The notes under the pieces were generated by a model. It was not told the origin of the DNA. It was given only the letters and a program-made list of their open reading frames with translations, and searched no databases. Position numbers and translations under genes: made by a program. A stretch of 64,000 nt of DNA from positions 102,555 through 166,554 of the forward strand of contig JAPPBT010000102.1 in NCBI GenBank assembly GCA_026702745.1, in the 5' to 3' direction. The first letter of the stretch is position 1. Every line of letters starts with the position of its first letter. Origin of the DNA: Gemmatimonadota bacterium. GTDB taxonomy: Bacteria > JAAXHH01. Positions 63,611 through 64,000 of this stretch are shown here, one piece after another.

Positions 63611-64000
63611 CTAGATCCGGATCAGTTCCTTGACCAGCAGGTCGTTGATCCGGCTCGCGAACCCCACGGGATCGTCGAGCTTGGATCCCTCGGCCACCAC
63701 GGCCTGCTCGTACAGCAGGCGGCCGATGGATTCGACGCGTGCGTCTTCGCCGTCGCTGTCGTGGAGCTTCTGCAGGCCCTGGACCACGGGATGTCCGGCG
63801 TTGAGTTCCAGGATGCGTTTGGAGCTCTGGCCGCCGCCCTCGCCCATGCGTTGCATGAGCCGTTCCATGTGGGCGCTCATGGCGCCCTCGTCGGCCACCA
63901 GGCAGGAGGCGCTGTCCTTGAGGCGCGTGGACAGCCGGATGTCCTGTACCTCCGGGATCTTGCCCTTCAAGGAATCGATCTGGGCCTTGATGGTCTTGTT
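63611..64000 (-). CDS. htpG: Chaperone HtpG (Hsp90), C-terminal part
   Basis: The last about 129 residues of HtpG; the gene continues beyond the right edge. VQDIRLSTRLKDSASCLVAD, SAHMERLMQRMGE and KRILELNAGHPVVQGLQKLH are the conserved C-terminal dimerisation-domain segments of bacterial Hsp90. Confidence 0.92.
   Translation of the reverse strand, partial: NKTIKAQIDSLKGKIPEVQDIRLSTRLKDSASCLVADEGAMSAHMERLMQRMGEGGGQSSKRILELNAGHPVVQGLQKLHDSDGEDARVESIGRLLYEQAVVAEGSKLDDPVGFASRINDLLVKELIRI

Overview
The window looks like a metagenome- or isolate-derived chromosome segment from a GC-rich, Gram-negative bacterium, probably of the FCB superphylum. Latescibacterota-, Gemmatimonadota- or Poribacteria-like lineages fit best. 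This is inferred from three TPR/GWxTD-type proteins, an outer-membrane barrel, TonB-type proteins, LpxL and heptosyltransferase enzymes, and a cluster of phytanoyl-CoA dioxygenase, sugar isomerase, ceramidase-like and class III aminotransferase genes. No rRNA, tRNA or CRISPR array was seen, so the taxonomy is tentative.

Layout. 1-7.6 kb: an outer-membrane barrel, ApbE flavin transferase, FMN-binding protein, b-type membrane protein, FeoA, PepSY membrane reductase, FeoB and a FeoB-associated Cys-rich protein. Together they read as an extracytoplasmic flavin-based iron reduction and Fe(II) uptake module. 7.6-13.9 kb: nitroreductase, thioredoxin-like and DUF402 proteins, then the ybeZ-ybeY-ybeX ribosome-maturation operon behind a good sigma70-type promoter, with a sulfatase coupled to its end. 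13.9-15.2 kb: a DUF4143 ATPase wedged between two copies of a sulfatase 3' tail. 15.2-21.6 kb (minus strand): two TPR/GWxTD-like secreted proteins, an unknown protein and a lipoprotein. 21.8-29.5 kb: iscS, iscU-like (first ligand Cys replaced by Ser), mnmA, a membrane-anchored gluzincin peptidase, LpxL-type acyltransferase, lipoprotein, heptosyltransferase and PfkB kinase. 29.6-34.4 kb (minus strand): a TonB-like repeat protein interrupted by an in-frame TAG, followed by a third GWxTD-like gene broken by a one-base frameshift. 34.7-42.9 kb: a tandem-domain protein, a tandem TonB-C-like lipoprotein, the PhyH/isomerase/ceramidase-like/aminotransferase/DUF6807 cluster and a heptad-repeat coiled-coil gene. 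43-46.3 kb: MoxR, DUF58 and a MalK/UgpC-type ATPase. 46.4-51.4 kb: an ornithine-cyclodeaminase homologue followed by three different PLP enzymes.

51.4-56.6 kb is an accessory island. It holds a decayed IS1595-type transposase gene, a short plus-strand unit of two very basic small ORFs with strong ribosome-binding sites and hairpins, and a membrane-anchored protein. It also holds a complete IS1595-family transposon (53806-56154) with 22-bp perfect terminal inverted repeats and an 8-bp target duplication. This transposon carries a beta-class DNA methyltransferase-HNH fusion as passenger; the gene contains a G7 and a G9 tract and is out of frame at G7. A HicB antitoxin with only a trace of hicA follows. 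56.6-64 kb (minus strand): a KamA-like radical SAM aminomutase, a sugar nucleotidyltransferase coupled to an APH-like kinase fused to a RapZ C-terminal domain, a phytase-like esterase-domain protein, an OppA-type binding protein and the 3' end of htpG.

A recurring oddity is short GC-rich tandem repeats (9, 15, 19 or 21 bp units) at gene junctions and also in frame inside otherwise conserved enzymes (YbeY, MnmA, PfkB, sulfatase, DUF6807, FeoB-associated protein).
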